Assembly: GCA_003342895.1 (NCBI GenBank)
Contig: PTFA01000035.1
Span: 2,376,837-2,440,836, forward strand
DNA: 64,000 bases
Source: Casuarius casuarius
Taxonomy: Eukaryota; Chordata; Aves; Casuariiformes; Casuariidae
Direction of reading: 5' to 3'
The translations under genes and the position numbers were made by a program. Under the pieces are notes generated by a model. That model did not search any database and was not told the DNA's origin. It saw nothing but the letters and a program-made list of their open reading frames with translations. This document shows positions 39,604-50,601 of the stretch, piece by piece. How positions within the stretch are numbered: the stretch's first letter is position 1; every line of letters begins with the position of its first letter.

Positions 39604-40441
39604 GTAATCCCACTTCCCAAAGGGACATCTGTCTTCTCACAAGACTTCAACCACTTTGTCATACCTGAAAATTTTAAACCTGCACAAGTATTGAATTCTG
39701 TAAAGTTGCCTGATAATCATATGATAAACAACAGGAAACTGCATTTTAGTATCGCTAAAGAAGATGATGTTCATTTTGAAATAGATAGCTTGACAGGAGA
39801 TCTTCTTCTTTGCAAGGAACTTGACTATGAAACAGCTTCTCACTTCCTTTTGCAAGTAACTATAAAGGATTATGATAATAGTCCTCCACAGAATACCACT
39901 GTCTTCCTAAGTATTGATGTAGAAGATCAAAATGACCATTCTCCGTATTTTCAAGATGATTTTGTAGTGATTGGCATAGAGGAAAACGTACCTGTTGGCA
40001 CTCTGGTGTACACATTCAATGCGAAAGATGGAGATGGCAGTTTTCTGAACAGCAAAATACAGTATTCCGTGGAAATGAGTAGCTTGGGTGAAAATCCATT
40101 TCTTATTCACCCTTCGTATGGTGCATTGATCACAGCATTTCCACTAGACAGAGAGATTACTCGCTCTGTGATCCTTACAGTATCTGCAACAGATCTGGCA
40201 ATAAACCTGACTGATCGCAGACTTGATTCCCTGACTGCGAAAATTGTTGTTTTAGATATCAATGACAACAGTCCCAGTTTTACATCTTCCCCTCTTTCCT
40301 ATGTCATGGAGAATGTGGAAGTGGGCTTCCTTGTTCACCACATAATCACAAAGGATCCAGATGAAGGAAGAAATGGACAAGTAACATATCACATTCTTTC
40401 AGGCAATGAAAACAAAACATTTATACTGGATAAGGTCACAG
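39604..40441 (+). CDS. DCHS2: DCHS2 exon, window exon 8 (R8, R9, R10 start)
   Basis: This large exon of 838 nt enters in phase 0 (TTTCAG) and leaves in phase 1 (ACA G|GTACTG). It opens with VIPLPKGTSVFSQDF, a non-canonical linker, then gives R8 (FVIPENFKPAQ, no DxD, FEIDSLTGD, LDYETAS, linker DQNDHSPYF), all of R9 (EENVPVGTL, AKDGDGS, LDREITR, DINDNSPSF) and the first part of R10 (VMENVEVG, KDPDEGRNG, YHILSGNEN). It ends in the DKVTG turn. R8 and R9 here, especially FQDDFVVIGIEENVPVGTLV and the GDGSFLNS insertion, are what most strongly suggest DCHS2 rather than another giant cadherin. Confidence 0.95.
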
Positions 40442-41540
40442 GTACTGTAACTTCTACTTCTCTATAATTTCTCATACTGTGCTTATTACGGTAATATCTG
40501 GCAGTGTATACAATGCAATATTGTATGGAGATATTACATTAATATTTGTCTATTGTCCTCAAGGTTAATTATCTCGGGCAGTGTATGATGTGGCCATGGC
40601 AGTACTGCATTCAGTATGGAAGCTCAGTGAAAGTTAGCTCAGAAATGTCTGCATGGTACTGTACTGTGTTGTGTAGATGTACCGTAGTGCCTTCCAGTAG
40701 TGCATCAAGTAATGTGGGAGGAAAGTGTGTGCAGTGAAATATTTTGTTCTGTTTTTTTCACAATGCTTACTTAAAATATGTGTACACACGTATGTTGGTA
40801 TATATGTATGTATATATGCTAGGAAAGGCAAAATCAATATCAAAGGACACTCTGGATACAAAATGGTCTATGGAGGTTCTAAGTGTTGATTGAATTTCAT
40901 TCTTCAGGCCTCTAAAATTCCTTGGTTCTTGAATGAGTTCCTTAACTATTATACCATCAGGACAAGAATGCAAATCTCACCATAATAGCTGCAATTTTGT
41001 TTGTTTTTATTTTATTTCCATTGTATGATACAGCTGTCTGTGATTTGATGTGTAGAGCTCCTAACTGTAGAACTGATTTCCAAAAGAAGACCTATATTAT
41101 TTCTTTAGTAACATGGGTAAAAGTGTAAAATATCATGAAAACCTCTTCATGTGTATAGATACAGATTCACAGCAAGAGTAGAGTGAGGTAACTTCTACCT
41201 GTAGCAGATCATTTGATAGCAATATTTGACTTGGAAGAGGGTATTTTCTGTATCATTGCTCCACATTTACAAAGCCCTCTGAGAGAAGAATTAAATTAAA
41301 AGAAATCTGTCTTTGAACCTAATTTGTGTGTTTCATGAATCCCAATTTCCTCTGATGTCAAAATGAATATTTCTGGGCCAATTAGGGAGTCAGAGGTAAT
41401 GACCGACTCCAAAGTGCGGAAGCCTTGTAACAGAGGCACAGTATGCGCTGTGGTGCTATATTGAACCTGTGAATGCTGGAACACGTGGGATCCTAACCTT
41501 GAGTAGAATACTTTTTTAATGCTTCCAATCTTTATAATAG
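40442..41540 (+). other. DCHS2: DCHS2 intron 8 (1.1 kb)
   Basis: The intron runs from GTACTG to TATAATAG. A TATG/TA-rich stretch near 40,780-40,820 is imperfect simple sequence. No gene or transposon is recognised. Confidence 0.85.
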
Positions 41541-41780
41541 GACTACTGTACACATCCCTGCTTTTGGACCATGAGATTCAAGAATGCTACAATTTGACTA
41601 TCATGGCTCTTGATGATGGCACCCCAGCTCTCTCTGCAACTCAGATTCTGACTATAATTGTTCTTGATGTGAATGATGAGAGACCAATATTTCTGAAGCA
41701 ATTTTATGAAACTGCGGTCTGTGAAAACCAAGATCCAGGGGAGTTTGTCATAAAGGTAGAAGCTGTGGATAGAGATTCAG
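41541..41780 (+). CDS. DCHS2: DCHS2 exon, window exon 9 (R10 end, R11 start)
   Basis: This exon of 240 nt is phase 1 in (TATAATAG) and phase 1 out (TCA G|GTAATT). It encodes LLLDHEIQECYNLTIMALDD (with the LDRE-type motif and an Asn-Leu-Thr sequon), GTPALSATQ and the linker DVNDERPIF, then R11's YETAVCENQDPGEFV and AVDRDS. The linker has Glu-Arg instead of Asn-x after ND, a variant of DxNDNxP. It has two cysteines (in EIQEC and AVCEN) with no obvious partners. The frame stays open past the donor to 41848, but that tail is intronic. Confidence 0.94.
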
Positions 41781-44700
41781 GTAATTTCAGTCCTTTTGCT
41801 GTTAATTTTGTTATGGATGTAATAGACCAATCAAATCTTGCTGCCTAATGTGCTTGCATGTACAGCCAGTGTGGTTTTCCTAAGGTAATGTATGAGTCTA
41901 AGTTTCAAAACATGGCTGCTGGCTCAGACTTTCAACCTTTTTTCAGAGCTTGAAAGTATTCTGACTTGCGCATTGAATTAGCCCTGGGTGCTCAGATGAT
42001 GCAGAGCAGTACACCATACTCTAGCTTTCGTGTGAAAATAGCCACAGTACTGTGGTTATAAATCAGCAAGCAACGTTCAACTCAGTTAAAGTTAATATTT
42101 TAATGTTTTGTTTCTCTCAGTCAAAATGTTTGTTAAAATAGTTTACTGGATAGAGACCGGTGTTTTATAACAGAACCAGCAAATATGCACTAATCTTTTC
42201 TGACCGGAGAGGGGCACTGTCATCCAAGATTTTCCAGGTAGTTGAGCTGAAAAGGAATCTTAGAAGCCACTCTGGATTTCAAATATGGTTTTACATACAT
42301 TAAAAAGTTAATGCATTGTTTTTCAAACCTATGCAAAATTGATGAGTAAAAAGCGTGGTTCATATGGTCTTTGAATCACAGATAATGTGTAAGCATGACA
42401 GTGCCTTTGTTATGCAACAGAAAATTCCCTTCAGTTTTTCAATTGCCTATTCTTTTGAAGTATCTAAAATACATATGATGTTACAGGTAGTCTGTGTATT
42501 GGAGAGGCTCTTACCTTCAGTAATATCAAGCACAGTGCGTACAGTTGGTGTAACATGAAACAGTTATACAGAATCTGTGGTCTGCAGTAAAAATAAAAAA
42601 TGAAAAGAATTAAATATTAAGACTTGAGGCAATTGGCACAAAGTTTATCTCAGCTGTGTGAATGACTTTCTCTTTACTGTATATTCACTTTTTGCACGAT
42701 TTTAGAATGATGTAAGGCTGTGCTATCACAAAAGTAGATCTTGTTAGCAAAATCAGCTTTGGTAGCCAGTAAAATTTCCCATTTTAATATAGAGCTCATA
42801 TTGATTGCAAAAGGTTGATGTGAGATACACAGCTCAACAGAGATGCTGTATAGAAGAGCCATTTCCCCACAAGCATGTAAAATATTTAGAAAATAGAAAT
42901 GCGTGGGTAGCCCTGTCTATGAAGATCTTTATGATAGCTGAGCAGTGTTACTATCTACCTCTGCACCTCAATCTTCAAAGTATTTTCTTTCTTTTGTGGA
43001 TCACACTACAAAAACAAAGGCAAAGTATTTGATACAAAAATCTGCAAGTTGATAGAGAAAAGAAATAGGAATTTGCTTGAATTCCTCTCCCTCCTTTCTC
43101 CATCCCTTGTATTTATTTATTACATATCTTGTGGGAAATACAGCAGAAAGGAAATTTTAGGAGCAATTAGAAGGAGGGAGCGGGGGTGACTTGGCAGGAT
43201 GGAGGAGGAGGGCATTCCAAGTGTGAGGGGTGGCACATGACTCTAGCCGGTATGTGGCTTGCTGTACAGTCACTTTGGGTTGGAGCAGTATTGTGGCTGA
43301 TGGTTCCTTCCTTTTTCTTTTTTTTTCCTAATTTTACCCATTTTTCAGTAACCACAGTCCTTCTGTTTGGGCTTTTTCTTGCATTTACATGATTTGGCCT
43401 GAGGTTGTATGTATATTACAACAGTATTATTCTGAACAAATACTGAAAGTGATGCTCACAATATAAGAAGGTGAGGGTTTATGAGAGTCATATAAACATA
43501 ATGCTACTTGCTTTTCTTATATTTTTGGGACAGAATTTTTGAACGAAGACACTCCTCTCATGCTGTTCTTTATTTTTTATGTCAGAATTTTTACACTATT
43601 TTTATTTACTCTTTAAATTGCGCTTTGCATCCCAGTAATATTTGCATGGTCTCAGCAGAGGACTTTCTTCCCTTCACTGAATTTTTTCACCTCACATGTT
43701 CCTTGACTGACCACAGGGAGGAATTATTTTTACTGACAGTTGCAGCCATCATCATCCTTTTGTTTTATTTGTTTTTCTACTGTATGTATTCCCTGTGAAG
43801 GGAAGAAGGAAAGCAAGCAGCTGTAAACTATTTTGTGTTTAAATTGAGCTTTAAGCTTGCTGCCACTTTAAAAGGTCTTTTGTGGAAATCGCTACTAAAT
43901 TTTTTGCCTGTAATGACTTTCTTTCACACTATCATGATATCCATGAAACACCCTGTTCCACCCACTCCCACCTGCACCTTACTACAGTTGCGCTTACTAC
44001 AACTCTACCTTGGCTTACTTTCTCTCAGTCCTCCTACACTGGATGGGAGCTCCCCACCTGCCCTAAGGCCAAGATACAACTGTGCAATGCAAGTCAATAC
44101 AAGTGTGTAACACAAGTAAATGCTGGGAACCAATATATAGGAAAACAAAGATATCCACAAGATATTTAAGTTAGGTCAAGGATTTGGCTTGAGATGTCTC
44201 TTTGCAGAAGCTCTGACTAAACTAAACTAGCATTTGGCAAGATCTGCTTTTAAGCTGCTGTTCACCATTGTCTGTCATTCTGTCTGGAGCATTATGAGAA
44301 AAATCTCAGATTAACAGGGACAACTAACTTAGAGAGTTAGAAGGGGCTTATTGCCATTCTCTAAAAATTTTTCCATGCTCATATTTCTAGATTATCATGG
44401 TCGTAACACTAGTATTATACAGATGGGACTTGAGCCAAGATTTATGGGGAGTTGAGGGGCGGGCATTTGTTCCCATTGCTTCTTTGATACTGTTGGCACT
44501 AGACATATTCAGAGCATAATGCCATGCCTGCTGCTCCAGAGAAATTGCGGTGGTGCCCTAAAAATGCAAGTGTTACCAGTGCTGTGGTGGAGGAATAGGA
44601 AAGGGGGCTGAAGTTTTTCCCTAGCTGAAGCTCAAGCACCATGAATTCATCCTGTTGTTTGGCCTGGAGGGGAAGGGGTCCCTGTCACTGGCTCGTGGCA

Positions 44701-47700
44701 GGGAAGGCTAAGGAGACTTAGCTTCTCTTTCAGCTCTTAATGTACTGAGGGAATAGTTTCAGTTACTCATTTCAGTTTGTAATTTCAGCCCCCAAAAGGT
44801 AACTAGCATTATTATTCAATAAACCATCAGGCTGGATTAAGTGCAAACATGTCAGTTGCTACGCCAGGCTTATGGTATGTGAATGTGGAGTCATCACTCT
44901 CCTCTCTTGGGCAGGGTCAGGTGTGCAGCTCTTTTCTTCTGTTAGACATACACTCCTAGCACCTGGATACCAGAAAGGAGACAGTAAATGCTTCATAAAT
45001 AAATGTAATTAAGGGTGTCACATAGCTGTGTGTTTTAACGGTTAAAAGTTTTAACTTCAACAATGTGTGAATAGTCAAGCTTTATGGCAGCTGTGGGTTT
45101 GTTCAGCACTGGCAGTAAACAATGTCCATTGTGAAATCTGCCAGTGGATGGACTGGGTCAAAGCTGTTCACTTGCAGGAGGCTAGTACTTAATCTCATCC
45201 CAACTGTGTCATGTGTGGTTTTTTCCATGTGTAGCATATTGCTAGTTAAGGATAGATAAATACAGACAGAACTCCGAAGATCTTTTAAAAAATGTAGTTG
45301 AGTGGTATATAATATGGATGGATTGGATGGAGTGTGTTGATAACCTTAAATTTTGCAAGGCATTCTCCTTTATTGTCTTTCCTGCTGTGATTTTTCTCCT
45401 TTCTTCTTGAAAGCTGGAAGGATTTCTGTAACTCATCTTCCTTCTCATATGTATAAAGATTTTTTTATGAATATTTTGTGAGTATGCCCTTCCCCTGAAT
45501 TAGTTTAGAAACAAATGCATTTACACTAATCATTCTTTCAATCAAGTTTCAGTGGCATTGCCAACTGTTTAGCAAAGCTATTCAAAAGCAAAACAAGGCA
45601 GTCATTGGCATTAAAAATTGTAGGGTCTGTTTCTTCTCTTGTATTGATGTGTCTCCATCGACTCTGTTGTAGATCGTCCTATTTTCCACTGCAGCGAATG
45701 AGAACAGACATGCAGTGTTTAACTCCAAGTAACAGTTTTGGTATTATTAGGAGTGCTGTAGTTTTCCAGGTGCACTAACTGTGCCTACACTACTAAAAGA
45801 CTGATTGTTAGTTAAAAAAACATAGAAAAATGATTGAATGGAACTTATGAAAATCTGTAAATAAATGAACACAATGGTATAAGATGAATGTTTGCTGCCC
45901 TTCAAGTATAAGGTATTAAATTCATTAAATTTAATAATATGAATGATCTTACTCTGTAACCAGTGATGGAGATGACATTATACTTTCCTCAGAAGGATAT
46001 TGAAACTACCAGAAATAGGAAAGAAATTATTTTGTATCCATAATGTATTAGAATCACAGAATCACAGAATAGTTGGGGCTGGAAGGGACCTCTGGAGATC
46101 TCGTCCTACTCCCCTGCTCAAGCAGGGTCACCTAGAGTAGGTTGCCCAGGACCGTGTCCAGTCAGGTTTGAATATCTCCAAGGATGGAGACTCCACAACC
46201 TCTCTGGGCAACCTGTTCTAGTGTTCATCCACCTTCAAAGTAGAAAAGTGTTTTCTTATGTTGAAATGGAATTTCCTGTATTTCAGTTTGTGCCCATTGC
46301 TTCTTGTCTGTCACTGAGCACTGCAGAGAAAAGTCTGGCCTGCTTGTCTTGACACCCTCCCATCAGATATTTGTACAGATGAGATCCCCCTTCCACTTTC
46401 TTTTCTCCAGGCTAAACAGTTCCAGCCCTCTCAGCTTCTCCTCATATGAAAGGTACTCCAGTCCCTTCATCAAGTTAGTAGCCCTTCACCTGTCTTGCTC
46501 CAGTCTGTCCATGTCTCTCCTGTACTGGGGGCCCAGCACTGGACTCAGCACTCCAGATGTGGCCTCACCAGTGCTGAGCCGAGGGGAAGGATTACCTACC
46601 TCCACCTGCTGACAATGCTCTGCCTAATGCAGCCCAAGAGGCCTTCTTTGTCGCAAGGGCGCCTTGCTGGGTTAGTAGTCAACTTGCTGGCCACCAGTAC
46701 CCCCAGGTCCTTCTCTGCAAAGCTGCTCTCCAGCCGGTTGGCCCTCAGCCTATACTGGTGCATGGGGTTATGTCTCCCCAGGTGCAGGACTTTGCAATTC
46801 GCTTTGTTCAACTTCACAAGGTTCCTCTCTGCCCATTTCTCCAGCCTGTTGAGGTCCGTCTGAATAGCAGCACGATCATCTGGTGTACCAGCCACTTCTC
46901 CCAGTTTTGTATCATCTGTGAACTTGCTGAGGGTGCATTCAGTCCGAGAGAACATGGAATCACATTTCTTGTCCAACACAGACAGACAGCTTTGAAAGAA
47001 AGATTTTAAAAGGCCTCTACACTTTTACTCTACTTATTTCCTAGAGAAGGACTAATAATCATACACTGTATACAGATGGTAGGTCTAATTAGGAAGTGAA
47101 TGGAGTTGACATTCAGAATAGCTTTGAGGGAGGAAAAATCTTTAATCTTCACTTCTGGAAATCCTACAAGACTTAATAAAACCAAACATTATCATTTCAG
47201 GGATTGGCTACAAATGGGAACAGTCTAAAAGGTCTGAGACCTGCTGAATGTCCACCAAGTTGGCTTTTATGCAGAAAACATCTTGGAAATGCCTACTGTA
47301 TGAGAGTCTTAATGGGACTTAGGCACCTGCCTGCTGAATATTACAGATATTTGGAACTTCTAGGCAGGCTGAGAAGCAGATTTTTTCTCTGTGTGTTTGT
47401 ACTATTCAGCGTTGTACTGTATAGAGATAATTGCATTGGCTCTGAATGAAGCAAGTTGAGAACCAGAACTGCCACAGCAGCATAGTGTTCTCCCTGACAT
47501 CCTGTGGAGAAATAATTAATTACCTCAGGGAGAGCACAAAACAATACGTCGCTTCCAAGATCTAAGTTAATGCTCTCTTGCACCATGGTGGTGCATCAGC
47601 TTGTTTGGAGCATCTCATTGCACACTGGAGATGTGCCCTGAGTGTCTAGAAATGTTACTGGGGTTTCTTTGAGTGACTGAAAAACTTAAGCACAAAGCAG

Positions 47701-47898
47701 CAGCTGAGCAGGGATTTTGGAGATCCAATTTTTAAATTCTGATTTTTTGTGGTAATGAAGAATCAGTTACAGACATAAAAATAATAATTTCATCAATAAC
47801 CCATTTCCCAATTGGAAAAGAAGGGAGCGAGACAAATATATATAGTAGAATGTGAGGAGAGTGGCTGTATTTCATTAAGACTTCCATTCTGTTTTAAG
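41781..47898 (+). other. DCHS2: DCHS2 intron 9 (6.1 kb)
   Basis: The intron runs from GTAATT to GTTTTAAG. It contains the best-preserved CR1 element of the window (46051-46980, minus strand). A pair of overlapping open frames at 43835-44169 has a Thr/Leu/Pro-rich and Cys-containing translation that I cannot assign. The rest is unique AT-rich sequence. Confidence 0.85.
46051..46980 (-). mobile_element. CR1 LINE, 5'-truncated, with reverse transcriptase C-terminal remnant
   Basis: The + strand starts with GAATCACAGAATCACAGAAT, the reverse complement of the 8-bp terminal repeat at the 3' end of avian CR1 elements, followed by the GGGCTGGAAGGGACCTC and CTGCTCAAGCAGGGTCACC blocks. The element is therefore on the minus strand with its 3' end at 46051. 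From about 46979 down to 46596 the minus strand keeps an open frame with FTDDTKLGEVAG, QTDLNRLEKWAERNLVKLNK and KDLGVLVASKL, which match the C-terminal part of the CR1 ORF2 reverse transcriptase. ORF1, the endonuclease and most of the transcriptase are missing (5' truncation near 46980), so it cannot move. Conservation is moderate. Confidence 0.93.
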
Positions 47899-48033
47899 GA
47901 CTGAATTCCTTGCTTCAATATGAAATCTTACCAGGAAGTGGTTACAGGAATTTCCAGATGAACTCAGATAGTGGAGAGGTCGTGACAACTGTATCACTGG
48001 ACAGGGAAACCGAGGAGGTTTTCTATATTAAAG
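47899..48033 (+). CDS. DCHS2: DCHS2 exon, window exon 10 (R11 middle)
   Basis: This small exon of 135 nt is phase 1 in and phase 1 out (AAA G|GTAACA). It encodes LNSLLQYEILPGSGYRNFQM, then NSDSGEVVTTVSLDRETEE, which carries the FxM/DSG turn and a canonical LDRE. The acceptor is GTTTTAAG, an AAG rather than CAG/TAG end, but the frame, phases and motif order with exons 9 and 11 leave little doubt. The 246-bp intron that follows is the shortest in the window. Confidence 0.9.
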
Positions 48034-48279
48034 GTAACAATATGAAATATCTTTGAAGGGCTGTAAAATGGGAAGTGAGAATGGGTAGTGTCGTTATCAG
48101 TGTTATCTTTTCTTCTTGTCATCTCAATTAGATAGAAGTAGTAAATCTTTCAGGAATAGAGAGTAGCTTTGTCCTTTTTGCATCGCACAAATACTCTGCT
48201 ATTCTGATGTCATTAAGGAGTATCCATTGTTGCACCCACAACCTTTGTATAAAATTTGCTTTCTTTTCATTAATCTTAG

Positions 48280-48489
48280 TTTTGGTTCGAGATAGTGGAA
48301 CTCCTTCACTATCAAGCACAGTGACAGTTATCTGCCAAGTACTGGATGAAAATGATTACTCTCCAAAGTTTCTTTTTCCTGTCTCTGAGATTCGCATTCC
48401 AGAGAATCAACAGCCCTCTGTAGTTCACACTGCCTTGGCTGTAGATGAGGATGCTGGCAATAATGGAACTCTAAGATATGAAATAATTG
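48280..48489 (+). CDS. DCHS2: DCHS2 exon, window exon 11 (R11 end, R12 start)
   Basis: This exon of 210 nt is phase 1 in (AATCTTAG) and phase 1 out (ATT G|GTAAGT). It encodes LVRDSGTPSLSSTVTVICQ, the linker DENDYSPKF (a DxND variant with Tyr), then R12's EIRIPENQQPSVVHTALAVD, DEDAGNNG and LRYEII. The PEN and DxD motifs of R12 are intact. Confidence 0.93.
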
Positions 48490-49743
48490 GTAAGTTATGC
48501 TGTATTATTTTAATTAATATAAATTAGGAAGTATATAAACAGTAGTTCTAAGATTTAGACTAGACTTCGTTTTACCTAGCCTGCCCAGCTCTCATCTTGT
48601 AGACACACTTTCTTCATGTGGAAAAAAAATATCTTTTACCCCTTTGTCTCTATTAATAAGCACTTTCCAGGTGCACTTTCAGTCTGTTTTCTGGATTAGG
48701 ACCAGTACGGAAAAGAAAAACAAAAACTATCAAATACTAGAAAGAGGCATTTATTGGAAATTAATAATAATTTTGTCCCTTAATTAATAATAATTTTGTC
48801 CCTTCTATCATACCAGTGGAAATTCTGTATGTAAAGATACCCTCTGAAGTCTTGCAAATAAGCACAAGCATGCATCTAATTAAGTGGACTTTTTGTTTCA
48901 TGAAAGCTTCTTTCACCCAGCAATTAGTAGTCATACTTTTCTTATTGCCGAACTCTCCCCACATCTACTATGCCAATGTAAGCTCCACAGCTGTTCAAAG
49001 TGTCCTGTAATATCTTTGCACAAATACAAGTTGGCTGGGCTTTCTTTGGTTTGGGGCTGTCAGCAATAGTTCAAATGTAGGCAGATGGCTACTGTGGTAA
49101 CAGTCAACAATTTTTTCTTTGAAGAAGCAGTTATGAATTCCTTTGTTTCCTTGGTTTTAATTTCATGATCTTTTATGGCCTTTAATTTAATGATCTTTCT
49201 ACATGTTATAAATATGTATACCATTCACTGTTAAAAAAAGTACTGTCTTTTCTTCTAGCAGCAGCTTCAGAGGTTTACCTTTACCTTTTTTTACTCCCCC
49301 AAATCAAGACCTCGCACTACTTTACTTTCTAGAGACAGGTTTGTAGAAGAGAGCAAGAAGCAAGTAATTACAATTGTCAGCAATGCTTCATAGGTTTCTG
49401 GAATTTGTAACTAAGGCTGGGAAGAGGTCACTGTGCGCAGCAGCATAGTTGCAGGAGATTTTATAAGGTGTGCTGCTTTGGGAAAAAAGACATGCATCTG
49501 GCAAAATAGCTGCTATGTAAATTGATATGACATTCTGTATTTACTGTCATTGCCACCCACTGATTTAAATGAAATGCAGATTTTAATTTTTATAAAAGAA
49601 AAAAAATATGCTAAAGGCACATGAGCGCACAGCTGTACTAGCAATTGGATCATTTTATTGCAATTAATGTAGTGGTACTCACAAGAGATTCTTTTTTCAA
49701 ATGCAATTGTTTTTGATCATTTTATGTTCTATGTGTTTGAAAG
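48490..49743 (+). other. DCHS2: DCHS2 intron 11 (1.3 kb)
   Basis: The intron runs from GTAAGT to TTTGAAAG. It holds a 23-bp-period tandem duplication (48761-48804). The 3' end has a weak pyrimidine tract before an AAG acceptor. Nothing else is recognised. Confidence 0.85.
48761..48804 (+). repeat. 23-bp tandem duplication
   Basis: Two copies of a unit that begins TTAATAATAATTTTGTCCCTT lie at 48761 and 48784, inside intron 11. The 21 bases compared are identical. Confidence 0.88.
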
Positions 49744-50601
49744 GTGGAAACGTTGGAGAATACTTCACACTAAATCGTACCTCAGGAAAACTGTTGGTGA
49801 CTCGTAGCTTAGACAGAGAAGATATCAGCAATTTCACTCTCGTAATTGAGTGCCATGACCTGGGCAACCCACCAAGAAGCTCCACTGCACAGTTATATAT
49901 AGCAGTCTTGGATGAAAATGACAACAACCCATTATTTGCAAAGAACCACTATGAAATCTCTGTGAGAGAAGATCTAGAAGAAGGCTCAGCCATCCTGGAA
50001 CTTTTTGCTTCTGATAAAGATGATGGCCTGAATGGTGAAGTTATGTACTCTCTCATTGATGACACCTTTGGAGCATTTGCTATGGATAGTGTAACTGGTT
50101 CTATAGTTACTACACAGATATTGGACCGGGAGACCAAATCACAGTATACGTTTAAGGCTGTGGCAAGTGACTGCAGCATCCATTTGCCAAGAAGCACCAC
50201 TGTCAGCATTGTGGTACACATTGATGACGTCAATGACAATGATCCAGTTTTTTTACAGAATCCTGTCAAAGCCTTTGTGCCTGTTGAAACCTCTGTGAAT
50301 GAGACGGTAGCCACTGTTAGAGCTGAGGACATGGATCTGGGGCCAAACGGAGCAGTTGTGTTCAGTTTGATGGTACCAGAACCTGTATTTCACATTGACA
50401 AGAATACAGGTGACATCATCCTTCAGGAGCCCTTGATTTCCAAAGACTTCAGTACCCGACTGCTAGTGATGGCTTTGGATCAAGGTATCTCACCTCGAAC
50501 AGCCACAGCTATGGTAGCTATCTTTACAGAGGAACAAGAGGAGGAGATTTCATTCAGTCACAGCTTGTATGAAGCGAGCGTGCCTGAGAACAGTGCAGCA
50601 G
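49744..50601 (+). CDS. DCHS2: DCHS2 exon, window exon 12 (R12 end, R13, R14, R15 start)
   Basis: This large exon of 858 nt (286 codons) is phase 1 in (TTTGAAAG) and phase 1 out (GCA G|GTGGGT). It completes R12 (YFTLNRTSGK, LDREDIS, DENDNNPLF), contains all of R13 (VREDLEEGS, ASDKDDG, LDRETKS, DVNDNDPVF) and R14 (AEDMDLGPNG, FHIDKNTGD), and begins R15 (YEASVPENSAAG). R14 lacks LDRE (QEPLISKDFS) and ends FTEEQEEEISF in place of DxNDNxP, so the R14/R15 joint appears calcium-free. The methionine at 49701 is intronic. The acceptor ends in AAG. Confidence 0.95.

Noticed and set aside
41781..41848. Extension of the exon 9 frame to its stop
   Set aside because: A GTAATT donor and phase-matched exon 10 show that this is intron read-through.
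43835..44169. Overlapping Thr/Leu- and Cys-containing frames, possibly a retroviral envelope remnant
   Set aside because: Only a short vague resemblance, no LTRs, primer-binding site, gag or pol remnants nearby.
49701..49743. Methionine upstream of exon 12 as a gene start
   Set aside because: The sequence is the intron end; phase 1 continuity with exon 11 (YEIIG then GNVGEYF) is clear.
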